Assembly: GCF_001039355.2 (NCBI RefSeq)
Contig: NW_019775829.1
Coordinates: 128,201 to 192,200, forward strand
DNA length: 64,000 nucleotides
From: Lingula anatina
Lineage: Eukaryota; Brachiopoda; Lingulata; Lingulida; Lingulidae
Direction of reading: 5' to 3'
Shown: in pieces, positions 46,450 through 64,000 of the stretch
How the letters are laid out: each line of letters starts with the position of its first letter
Numbering within the stretch: the first letter of the stretch is position 1
The notes under the pieces: model-generated
Database searches by the model: none
The model's input: the letters and a program-made list of their open reading frames with translations, nothing else
What the model was told of the DNA's origin: nothing
Made by a program: the position numbers and the translations under genes

Positions 46450-46611
46450 TCTTCTCAAAGGTGTGTTAGCTCAGCAAGCAAATGAAGCCACGCCATCTTG
46501 GAATTTGAAAATTTCGCAGTTGCTGCTCCAAAACTCTTTCACAGAGGCAGAAAAGAGGGACATTTCGTAGTTTCTGGCCTCTTATTCTCACAAAGAGGTC
46601 CTGTAGATCAG
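46450..46611 (+). other. CTNNB1: Candidate 5' untranslated exon 1 of CTNNB1
   Basis: A segment with CGCCATCTTGG and a good GTGAGC donor at 46612 after GTAGATCAG, placed upstream of a second non-coding exon. The 5' boundary is a guess. Support is the donor, the local composition and the position only. Confidence 0.35.
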
Positions 46612-49600
46612 GTGAGCTGCAGGAGAATGTCACTGTTTTTAAAGTTTTGTTTGAATTTTTAAAATAGCGCAACGTGGGTCATTTGGGTGCACCCATTGTC
46701 TTTTTGACAGTGGCATTCCGTGTTCTCGATAGTGGACCTCGTGTAAAGTTGCCTCATGTCTTAATTCACCAAGAAATGGGTAGTTCAGTGCTGTAAGGAC
46801 CGTGTTTTGTTTGCTTATTTAAAAAAAAGAAGTAAGAAAACGATATACTGGTAGAGTACATATAATGACTTACTAGTACATGACGTATCACCAGCCCCCC
46901 CGCGTTAACCAAGTTTTTTGTCTCATACTATTACTTTACATTTCGTTCAAAAATACTTCAATGTTTACACGGAGGTATGGATTTTTGTTTCATTTTATAT
47001 GTTGCAGTGAATGTATGTACTTGTAAGATGGAGTTGAACCTTTTTCAATTTATAATGTTATGGGTGAGTTCAAATTGGATAATCTGCTGTTACTCGCTGC
47101 CACTTGTCAGAGCGTAAAATTTCACGACCCAAGTGCAGTTACTGCTTGTTATGTGCATATAGAGCAACTTCCAACAGTACATTCTAGCAAGTTCTAGCAC
47201 TTGCTTGTCACCTTCCATTGTAGCACTAAGCAGGGAACAGCTTACTGTAGCACTGATTATTAATGATTGTAATAGTATTCAGATTACAATCATTTCAGTG
47301 TCGTTATGATGAATAATACATGCGTTGTGAAAATAGTTAATTTGGCAACTTAAACTTCCAAAGTTGGATGGTTGTTTTGCTAATGACATTATTAATATTA
47401 TAATCATATTATAGATGATGACCATTTACTATCATTCAAACCTTATCATATCTTTGAATTTGAAGTAGACTTTGTCAAAGAAAATTATTCCATTGGCATT
47501 CAGGTAGTAGTTTTGTTGGATTTTTGTTTTATGAAATGCACATTACAAGGCAGTGATATTTTGTGAATGGCATTCAACGGAAAAATGCTTTGTTTTGGCA
47601 CAGTTGTATTTACAAGTTTTGTGCACAGAATTAATCAATCTTCAGGTGTTATAAGCGAGAAGTTTTTGAGATCTTGATTGAACAGTTAAGATGCCATGAA
47701 CCCATGTGTAGTGAACATGGATATTGTAATGAACGGCATTAGTTGGAGCTGTTAGTTCAGTTTTGGAAAAGTTAATAGGTTTAAAATGTATTGTGGGAGG
47801 AGTTTGAAAAGCTGATTTAAACAGTTTATCTAGTGGGTAAGGTGGAACTCCCCTACCTTTTATGGATAATGCAATGGAATGTAATAGTCATTGATCACCT
47901 TAGTTTACTTCTTGTAAGTCATCAAAAAATCATTGATTTTAGATATGTCATAAGTTGTTGAGGTGGGGACCAACAATGACCAGGAATTGGAATATTGATG
48001 AATTTATAATTGAGGAGGTGGGATACAGAACACTGCATTTTGGCCTTAATTGTTAATGAATTTCAAGATGTTTTTGGTATTGGTTGTTATTAGTTTGCAT
48101 AAATGAGTAGACTACTAGCTATTTAGGGTTAATTATGGGTGCAAATATTAATTCAAGTGGGTAGACCTGGCTTATGATTACTTTACACCTTTGTTAATGA
48201 AGATGTGGAATCAGATGAAAATAGTCTCTAGTTGGCCTGGGACATAAAGATTTCCTATTCCATTGATGTGGTCAGGCAGTTCATATGCCAGCCTTAGATG
48301 AAGTATGCTTACTGAGTATACTTGACACTGGGCCAGATACAGCTGTTTTTAAGATGAGTTTCAAGGGAAGAACTTAAACCAGAAAGCAACCCAATTTGTA
48401 TCTTCAGGAAGCTGTTTCTAGTGGATTACATTGTTTCAGAGCAGTGAGGCCTTTGCAAAGTGCATTTTAGAATTGTTTGAAATTATTGTGTGAAGGTAGC
48501 TTACAGTGGCCCCAAGAGAGAGTACTGTATTTCTGACCCCCTGGATCAGAGAGGCTGAGAACAGATGTATCTGGATCACAGCCAGAGGTGCCAGATGGAA
48601 AATGCCTGCAGCTGGATTATACAAAACCAGTGTGCAGGTAGAAACTACTAGTACAGATGGATTTTAAACCAGAGAAGAAACTATTTTGTTGTATCACCAT
48701 ATACTTGAAGGCTAATTTCCAAGGGTTCAAATTTGTCAAAGATGTTAAGAAGGTATGACTGTGTTTGAAAATCATCTTTACAGTACCTGGAGTTTCCAGA
48801 TATTAAAAGGGTTTGATGTTGTTACTGAAATTGAGGACCAGTAGATTTCATACAATTATTTCATAGCAATGGATTTAATACTGGTAGGCTTCATGGCACT
48901 GCACAACTCGTAGAGGATGACTCACATATTACAAAAGGTATACAGCATATCCAAGTAGGTACTAATAGGTCTTTCTTGGAAGTGTGGCAGTTCATTAGCA
49001 AATGTTTAGTTATGTCATACAGTCAGGTGCAGCCTATGATGCTGGCCACTCTGTGAATGATTCAGCAGCTGATTTACTCAATTGTTTGGATAATTACAAA
49101 TTTGAAAATGGCAGGTGCTCCCAGTGTTGCCTCCTGATTGGTTGTTGTTTCAGTAACCTTGTTGTTTTCAGTTGAGGGGTTTAGAATAATAGGCAGGATC
49201 TCATTGTGTAGACATGTCTGAAGTTTTTATTGTGACAAGTACCTTGTACTTTTAATAAGAGGTTCCACAAATGAACCAGAAGCAAAAATCAACTCTGTAA
49301 ATGTATGGTGGTGGAGCAGGTAAGAGTTAAGAGTTTATGCTCATTAAGAATGTCCATAGAAGAGAATGTTTTGATAAGAAACTTATATTCATGAGGCGTG
49401 AAAACTCATGTTGTGATTAGATTTGTGAACAAGTTTGCCAAGCGTAGTTAAGTTATATCGGCTTGGATCTATGTTTAGTTTGTGGACTTCAGGGAGAATG
49501 AAGTCAACTATTTTTATTTTGATCACCATCATCATTTATTTCATGTGCTTGAAAATATTGTTCAGAATTGAACTTCCATTTTAAGCCATTTCCCTACACT

Positions 49601-50730
49601 CATTTCAGGTACACTGATGTGTTTGTAATTACGTTTAAAGTCTGAAAATATTCTAGAGCGAACAAAAAGGAGAATAAAAAAACATTCACTTGAGACCGCA
49701 TAAATTATATCAACTTATATTCACTCACTTTACAAAGACAGGGCCAATGAATTTTTAAGTAAATCCATTTTCCTTGGTCGCATAATGCGGCTTTTGACAA
49801 AAGCTTCTCTTGCTTTGAATCTTGTTATTGTTAGGATTAAATCATTTTATTCAAAGTTTGTCTATCTTTATGTCTGAATTTGTTTTGTCTGAGCTGACAG
49901 TGAGAACATTGAATTGTCAGGTGAAGAAATTATTATCATTCATATCAGGCATGTCTGAGTTATTCAGAAATAATGGCAGTCATTGTTGAACCAGTTCCTT
50001 GTGCCTTAATCTGATAGCCATTATTCATAGCTAAGCTGACAGCTCCTGTGACAGGTCTGTTTGGATAAGGGCAAGTGTGAACAAATTACCACTATCCCCC
50101 TAAGGATTGATAAGGAAATTCATAAAATTATATTAAATTGTGTTGAAAAATGCTCCAAATGAAATAATGGCAATTTTATCAGACAAACACAGACTTTTAG
50201 GTAGTGTCCGTGCATTAATCTCATCGGTCTTGTGAGACCTTTGGTGAATAAGTGTTGGCTGCGTGCCAAGCTGCCAAAAGCTCTCTTCTGATGGATAAAG
50301 TACACAGCCTGCCAAGCCATAAATCTCTCAGTGTCAGCTGGGGCATGACCTAGTAGTAATACATTGCAGTCAATGGCTGACATCTCCATTGTGGCAGCTA
50401 GGAATTAAGCTAGAAATGAATCATAGGTGCATTTTATACCCTTTTTCCCCATGACACAGTTCTAGCCCAACTGGCATTTTAAACCAAACCAAAACTGTTG
50501 ATATCAGTTGGTGCGATTTCTAAAAGTAAATTCCGCTTGGAAATTGTTTAATTCGGGGCAGAGTCTGATATACAGGTTTTTCAGCTGACATAAATGCCAA
50601 GCAGTAAACAGAAAACGAGCCTTGACTTGCAGCAAGCCCTGCTGCCAATGGTGAGCCAAATGCCATAACAAGCTGGCATGTGTATGATTTCACAAACAAA
50701 TGTCTAACTGGATATTTTCTGTTGTTGCAG
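46612..50730 (+). other. CTNNB1 5' UTR intron
   Basis: About 4.1 kb without a supported exon on either strand. Composition is even and no transposon was recognised. Long first introns of this gene commonly carry regulatory elements, but none was identified here. Confidence 0.4.
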
Positions 50731-50767
50731 GGCCTCAGTCTGTGTGATCTTCACTGAAGAGCTAGAG
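50731..50767 (+). other. CTNNB1: CTNNB1 5' untranslated exon 2
   Basis: A 37-base exon between TGTTGTTGCAG and a GTAGGT donor. It has no ATG and lies 900 bp before the start-codon exon (51640-51712). Confidence 0.5.
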
Positions 50768-51666
50768 GTAGGTATTATAAAATAATTAGTGATTTTAGAT
50801 ATCGAATATTTGATAGAGTTGTATCCCGATATCATCACTCCATTATTCATGACTAGTTGCTTAGATTTTGCTATGAGGTACTGCATGGCTCATTTTGGTC
50901 CTTGATTTGAATGTAGTGAAAAGAAATTGTGAACGCAGTATTCAACACTTTTAATTTGTGTTATGTGTTGATTGCAAGACATGCTAACTTGAAGTACTTA
51001 AGCCATATAATATATGAATGAAGAAATATGTGAAAATGTGATCTGAACCACTATATTTACCCGAATATTCTTTTATTTGTTGTTTTCAAAAGGATACATA
51101 TTCATTTAGCCTTTCCTCCCATTTTAAATTTGCTTCATTTCCCTAGTTTTTTTATCAGCCCGTAGAACCATGTATTATGTTGGCTGTGGCCTGTTTCTGT
51201 TAATTTCACATCTTTCCACTCTGATAGACAATTGGACGGGAGATGTCTGGATTATGTAGATAATTACTACAAGTGTCATGGAAATTCTAGATGATATCAG
51301 GGATAATCCAAGCTGATCGCGTAGCATTGTATTCTAGTTCAATAGTTGGCCTCATGCAAGGCAGCCATTTTATCCTCTGCTGGTCTTGAATGATGGAGGG
51401 TTGAATTGGGTCACCAGACATTTTATATGATGGAGAAACTGGATATATCATGTACACCATTTTAGACTTTTTCTGTGCTGAGAGACACAAAGGAAATTTA
51501 ATGGAAGTGTATGCCATGACCATTATAATTTTAAAAAAGCAAACCCTGGAAACATCTATTGGTACATATACATAAAATTCTTTTCTGTTGTCTATTTTTG
51601 GTTTTGTGAAATTATTGTTCTGTTTTATTTTTCATCCAGGCAAACACTGACTAAACTATCTTCACC

Positions 51667-58798
<7,132 letters not shown>

Positions 58799-60165
58799 GC
58801 TGGAGGTTGGAGTAGATGTACATACAATATAGACACAGATGGAGCAGATTGAGTAGTGTAATCCTCTTAACAGTTTATATCAGGAACAGTGCAGTGCAGC
58901 AGACGAAAGGAAGCAAAATCATCAAAATTGTTGATTATGTGCACTAATATGGGTTAAAAGAACAGCGGCCTGTGGATAAAAAACAAGAGCAAGTCTTTAA
59001 AAAGACCAATTTTAATGGGAATATATGCAGTTTTTATTCTAACCAGGACTGTGCAAAGAACAGTTTGCCTCTAGCTAGAAATGAGAACTGTCTGAGATGT
59101 TGGTGATATCGACTTGGCTAGCAATTGACCTTAGCTGTAAACTGTCTAGCTGAACAGAACAACTGAAAGGATTTAGCTCTCAAGATGGCGGCCAATATGT
59201 GGCGTTCAATGGATCTCGACTAAATCTAGAGACTATTTTTAAGTAGATTCAGCGTCGGCTTGTTACAGAGATTGGACTAGGGCTGAAACATTTTATTATT
59301 GTGGACCCATTTTTTCTGAAGGATACTGTGGATTCAAACTGTTTGAGATCCGGGTTTGAAGCAGTCTCTGTCCATCTTCTGACATAAGCATTTCAATATT
59401 GCAGAAAACAATTTTATAAGAGAGAAACTTAGTTTTGTAGAGAATATACATAAATGATCTGTGACAGCCCATGATGGTAGTTTATATATATACATATAGA
59501 AAGAGCACATTTTTATCAGAGCAATTTACAGTAATGGATTTCTTTTATTATTGCTACTTAAAAAAGATCATTATCTTTATTGCATTGTACAGCATTATTA
59601 TGTCTTTTAAATATTTGTTTTTAAGAATTGCAGGATTACTTTGTGAGGTTTTTTAACAAGTGCACGGCCATACTGGTGATATATGATGTAATCATGTTGT
59701 TAGAATTATTCACAATAATCAAATTATCATGTTACAGTATAATTACAAAAAATCATTGCATTCGGAAATTGTATAAAAATTGTATAGTTAACCACCTCAC
59801 CAAAGTAATCTTGCCCGCATCTACTGTACTTAAGTTAATAGGGAGACGATATCACGTGTATACAAACTGCCTGCATTTTAGCTCCTGCTTCAAAAAACGA
59901 ACAGTACAGGCAGTGTGACGCCATTTTACAGGAGTGTGACGTCATCGGTATGCAGCTGGTTGCGAGTGTCATTCCATCTTGTGTAAATGTCAGCATAAAG
60001 CGCCCCCTATTGACTTGCGTACAAAGTGCGGATTATATCGTAAAAAGAGTAGTTATTACTTGGAAATTATTGTTTAGTTGCATTTTATTCTCAACGACAC
60101 CTATGGCTGTGTAGATTGTATATTTTAGTTTGCCATCTCGGAAATAAAGCGTGCTGGTAGTACAA
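58799..60165 (+). other. CTNNB1: CTNNB1 3' untranslated region
   Basis: About 1.35 kb after the TGA, ending near an AATAAA at 60143-60148 that is followed by GT-rich sequence (GTGCTGGTAG). No other gene was recognised. Confidence 0.6.
60143..60148 (+). terminator. CTNNB1 polyadenylation signal
   Basis: Canonical AATAAA with a downstream GT-rich element. It is the best candidate 3' end for beta-catenin. Confidence 0.6.
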
Positions 60166-60173
60166 ATCTTGTC

Positions 60174-60179
60174 TTTATT
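60174..60179 (-). terminator. Candidate polyadenylation signal of the convergent protease gene
   Basis: TTTATT as written, AATAAA on the minus strand, about 420 bp after the protease stop. It lies only ~25 bp from the beta-catenin signal, so the two mature transcripts would probably meet or overlap. Confidence 0.4.
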
Positions 60180-60598
60180 ATTATATTTCATAAATATATT
60201 TGTAAACGTATCACACCTGCAGGTAAATAAATGTGGATAAGTTTGATCCCACAAACTGGGAACGTAAATTATAGGAATCTTAATGTATTTTGTATCAAGC
60301 AGAAGTATCTGAACTGCAATATTTTATAAAATTCCTTAGATTGAATAAGAGAGGTACAGGGACATGAAGCGTACTTTAAAGTTCCTGAAATCGTCTCAAC
60401 CTCCTTGGTATACTGTTCCCTAGATCTTCAGGCAGGTAATCTATTGCCTCCAAGAACAGCAGTTACAGCACGCCAGAATCCAATGCAATAAACTGCTTAG
60501 CAAGGTCTTTAAAACAAGTCCATTCTGTCTTGCTGCAACTGATGAAACCAGAGCGGATTAAGATCACAACTGCTCTTGTGATAGGAATATCACTCGCG

Positions 60599-62176
60599 CT
60601 AATATCCCGGAGAGTACGTATGCATGATTTCTTGTACCCAAGGCCAGTGTGCCGAGGCTCGTGAAAACACGTCTGGTTTGGCCATTGTACCGCATTCCCT
60701 ATACAACCAGCTAAATATACCTTCTACTGTGTAGCTACCGTCTCTACGCTTGCAAAACAGGGGGCTGCCACTGTCTCCCTGATAAATATAAAATTAAAAC
60801 AAAACGTCATTGGTCGTGCTGTCTATCACAAATTTAAGAGCTCCCCCCTTCCCCCGTTCCTGATTTGCATTGAAGTCTATCATATTATACTGGGTACCTT
60901 TCATTACGATGTGGTAGATGCGCTGGTGCTATGCTATCATAGAAATTACTTAAGCCAAGCAAACGGATTTGGCCCTCTTGCCTACAAAATTTCTAAACAA
61001 TGGTCATTTAACTAATTTCTCTCACTAACCATGCAGTTAGAGCCCTGCAGTAGGTAAGGGTGTCCCGCCGTACAGATCATGGCTTCTTGTTTCATCCAGC
61101 GGTAGCCCCAGTAGTATCGACATATATTCATGGGAACGACAGAAGGGCGGATCTGCTGCATCATTTCTGGGTAATAGCCTACAAGTAAATAAAAAATATA
61201 ATGAAGGTCACATAAGTGCCCTTTTAATCAAATTTTATCTTTTTCTAAAAAAACTACCTACATAGCGGCCTAAAAACCAGGCAACAGACTCACCCGTGGG
61301 CTGTATCCTCCCCCAGCCAGTGAAATAACAGGTGCTTGACTCCCAGTCTCTCCTTCCGCCATCTGGCGGGCATATTGTGTTAGCACCATATCCCAGTTGG
61401 AAGTCTCGCTCAAGGTAGATGAGGCCAACATCGTTAAGAAGCTAAATGATTATAGACAATAATGTTCAGGGAGCCATTGGCTAAACAAAATTATGACGGA
61501 ATTATCATATTACTACAAAATAAAGTCAGCGTAAGAGTCCGGGATGTCAACCGTAGATTTTACCTCTCCAAAGCTTAACTTGAATGATTTTGAAAAAGAA
61601 AAACGATTCCAAAAGTTTTTTAACGTATTGGTTTGCTACGTATTATTTTTTAAATGTTCGTGTAAGAATCAAGAGTGTTCTCGTAAGTATATATCATGTT
61701 TTACTTTAATACGCTTGTACAATATGAATATTATATACCTTAAAAGGATTATTTCTTTCAAAAAACTGGTCATGGATAAAAGTCTTTACAGCTCGACGGC
61801 GCTGATTGTCCAGTGCAACGATTTCGTAGTCTGCTGTGGGTACTCTGAATTAGAGAAAAAAGAGACCAAATACATCCTAACACTTAACACTGACACATAA
61901 GTCATTTACCTTATTATTTGTTTTAAACGAGTAAAAGTGCATTTCCCGATCTTTCACATTCTATTTTTAACCTAGAAATGAGGACAGTGCAGCTTTCCTA
62001 GTAAGATGACAAAAAATAATAATTTAATTTTTTGAAAAAGAGTTCTGTTACCCCTCCAAACAATGTGCGGCAGTCAAAACCCAACGAGGATGAATCAGTG
62101 TACCTCCGCACCAGAAGCCGTGGTTGTGAGATAACGTAGACTTGAGCACTTTGACCTTGAGGAAAATATAACAAGG

Positions 62177-62230
<54 letters not shown>

Positions 62231-62773
62231 CACTCTTGATATATATGGAAAGTGTGAAGTATCAAACCCTCCGATATTCCGTCTATTTACGGTTAGATGT
62301 CCAAAAGTTATTCTATTTTTTATTTAATTGTCAATTGTTGGGAGAGATATTTTTATGACATTTAAAGACACCCAGAACTGGCTATTTACTACAGCATCAT
62401 ATTTTGATAAACATGGTATTCTTACATTCCAGGGCCAGCGCCCAGGAGCAGACGTGCTGCCCCCTATGATCCGTTTCTTTCTCCTCCTGTAATAGTTATA
62501 ACCCCCGTAGTTCCTTCCACACCCACCATTGACAGGGGAAGACGGGAAGAACTCCCCTGTGAAGAAATCATTGCTGTTATAAGACTTGAATATGACAGTG
62601 ACTTCTGACGCATGGCTGTTGAAAGATTGCGGGCCACTGTGAAAGCCACAAACCTTGCACAATAACGGAGCGGTCTGGGACGTCTCCGAGTCGCCCCCGT
62701 ATACAGTGATGCTGCCGTTATGGCAGAGATTTGAGGCGGGCACGTGAACTCGGTGCAGTGTGATGACAATCGA
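60599..62773 (-). CDS. CUB-domain chymotrypsin-like serine protease, 3' part of gene
   Basis: Secreted-type S1-family protease. Minus-strand exons: 62773-62426, 62155-62052, 61844-61739, 61441-61294, 61178-61030, 60778-60599 (TAG). Phases agree and give 344 aa of the C-terminal part. The first exon holds the second half of a CUB domain (around [20 protein letters not shown]), a cysteine-containing linker, a polybasic site RRRKKR and the mature start [15 protein letters not shown]. The catalytic triad is present: His in LTAAHC, Asp in NDVGLIYLE, Ser in GDSGSPLFC. The S1-pocket residue (position 189) is Ser in GSNCMGDSG, which predicts chymotrypsin-like rather than trypsin-like specificity. GDSGSP replaces the usual GDSGGP. 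The signal peptide and first CUB half are not found downstream of 64000 on this strand, so the gene is 5'-partial. Digestive, immune or developmental roles are all possible. Confidence 0.88.
62181..62227. repeat. (GA)n microsatellite in a protease intron
   Basis: About 23 GA units, 25 bp upstream (on the minus strand) of the exon carrying the catalytic His. Confidence 0.95.
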
Positions 62774-64000
62774 CTGAAATTGGAATATGTTGAGAAACGT
62801 TAAAATTTCTTAGTCATGATGTGTTTTAGAAAATCCAATCCTCTACTGATCATGTAACAAGAGACAAATATTACAGACAAATGCAGAAGGTACCGAGAAA
62901 AAAAACTTTACGTGTTGAAAGGCATGCGATCTACGATTTACTCCTATTTTGGTAATGAGAAACCCTGCCCATGCATATTAGAACACGCCATCGTCTGCCT
63001 ACGGATTACAACCTTTTCGCATCAATAAATGCCCATTTCCAGTGAAAACAGGTGACCTAGCATAGGACGACCCTCCTGAGGAGAGAGTGTGTTTAATATA
63101 ACGACCTCGGTGAACCAATGTGGTTCTCCATCTGGTGATCTAATCGTAATCAACTGGCCTCTTGCGACTGGTCGATCTAAGCTAGGTCGACCTATCCACA
63201 CTGGAAACGGATCTTTACTTAATTGCATTATTCCCCACAGACAATACATCACTCAAATTTAGTTTAATTTTTCTTTTCGACTTGACAACTGATTGCCTGG
63301 TATTTTGGTTTTTTACTGAACAAAATCAATGTTTCGCAATTAATACTGAATAGGTATATATTTTCTGCAAAAATATATTGACATTTGTTATATCAACACA
63401 CTTTCTTTTCGTCAACGCTTATTTTCCATCGCAACGTAAATTCCTCCCCATCTGCTTGGTGGTTAGTAAAAGTTTTCTTTTTGTTCTGATCCTTCTGGTC
63501 ACTAATGACTTCTTTTGTGATGTCCGCTATAAAATGAAGACACAACAAAACAATATCAGATAAAGAATTAGTTATATGCCCTCGATCAAAATGGGTAAAT
63601 GGTATAGAAATCTTCCCCCAGGCCTATGATCTGTTGATCTGAGGTTAAGCTTGTAAGACAGTGTAAATAAGAAATAAGAGTAGAGCGGACAGAATTTTCG
63701 TTAAATTTAATCTTAGAACAAGGAAATGCATCTTCTGTTTCAAGGTTTGTTTCAAGGTTTCATCAAGCAGCGGCAAATCAATGGCCATTTTTTATCTCGA
63801 AAAATAAGTATTTAACAGCTAACTTTTATGTAGAAATTGACAACCTTGACTTTATTCTAATTATAAAAGAATGGTCGCTAGGTGGCCGTACCGTCAATGC
63901 AACCGACGAGCCCCATCCTCATCTGTATATAAATGGACGATTTTTGAGAGTCCCTGCCTTGAATGGGGTGATACCGCACATAGCGGGCAGAGATAGGAGA
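62774..64000. other. Right end of window: protease upstream intron or flank
   Basis: No confident exon. It holds a MITE-like element at 63036-63207. On the minus strand near 63880 a short open stretch reads MRMGLVGCIDGT, reminiscent of the Harbinger/PIF nuclease CIDGT motif but too short to assign. The missing 5' exons of the protease gene may lie here or beyond 64000. Confidence 0.35.
63036..63207. mobile_element. 172-bp MITE with ~37-bp terminal inverted repeats
   Basis: TTTCCAGTG...AGGT..ACCTAGC..AG..CGACC at 63036-63072 is inverted at 63170-63207 with a few mismatches and one indel. The roughly 97 bp centre has no transposase. The open frame across it on the minus strand is explained by the element and is not a gene. 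Confidence 0.8.

Noticed and set aside
47440-49830. CTTTGAA-type strings in the CTNNB1 leader intron as TCF/LEF autoregulatory sites
   Set aside because: The core is short and frequent in AT-rich DNA; no clustering or second motif was seen.
63022-63252. 76-codon minus-strand ORF considered as an upstream protease exon
   Set aside because: It coincides with the inverted-repeat element at 63036-63207 and shows no CUB cysteine pattern or suitable splice sites.

Overview
This is a eukaryotic, intron-rich, AT-rich animal genome window. Most exons end in GT and begin after AG, introns run from about 100 bp to several kb, and microsatellites, foldback elements and relics of DNA and LTR transposons are scattered through the non-coding DNA. 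The conserved genes are ordinary animal cell-biology genes, and their exact sequences point to an invertebrate. A lophotrochozoan, probably a mollusc, is my inference; no species marker was available. Four ambiguous bases (N) occur, and two of them mark the edges of a likely local assembly problem.

Layout, left to right. (1) About 0.3-3 kb, minus strand: 3' end of an unrecognised multi-pass membrane protein gene, with a ~425 bp duplicated block containing a decayed copy of its last exons. (2) 4.3-17.3 kb, plus strand: a complete 27-exon NCAPG2 (condensin II subunit G2, 1177 aa). It carries two local tandem duplications that created decoy splice sites. (3) 21.1-29.8 kb, minus strand: an unrecognised probable nuclear regulator of about 565-572 aa with a PLDLS motif, an AT-hook and a C-terminal helix-loop-helix-like/coiled-coil region. 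Its candidate 5' untranslated exons reach back to 29.8 kb. (4) 30.2-39.0 kb, plus strand: complete NABP/SOSS-B single-stranded DNA-binding protein (196 aa), head-to-head with gene 3 across a ~365 bp promoter region. (5) 39.6-44.3 kb: a transposon cluster. It holds a non-autonomous LTR element with a tRNA-Leu-type primer site, flanked by two nearly identical 673 bp blocks, and an inverted pair of internally deleted Tc1/mariner elements. (6) 46-60.2 kb, plus strand: complete beta-catenin (CTNNB1/armadillo, 830 aa) with two non-coding 5' exons. (7) 60.6-62.8 kb, minus strand: the 3' part of a CUB-domain plus chymotrypsin-like serine protease gene, convergent with beta-catenin. Its N-terminus lies upstream of what I can place.

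The genes do not form a pathway or operon. NCAPG2 (chromosome condensation), NABP (DNA repair) and CTNNB1 (adhesion and Wnt signalling) act in different processes. I found no undescribed multi-gene system. The most interesting items are the unrecognised regulator, the unrecognised membrane protein, the splice-site duplications in NCAPG2, the deleted Tc1 elements that keep an open DNA-binding ORF, and a possible intron-retention isoform of beta-catenin that would lose its C-terminal activation tail. All exon boundaries were read by eye from splice signals, reading phase and remembered family conservation; no alignment or database search was run.
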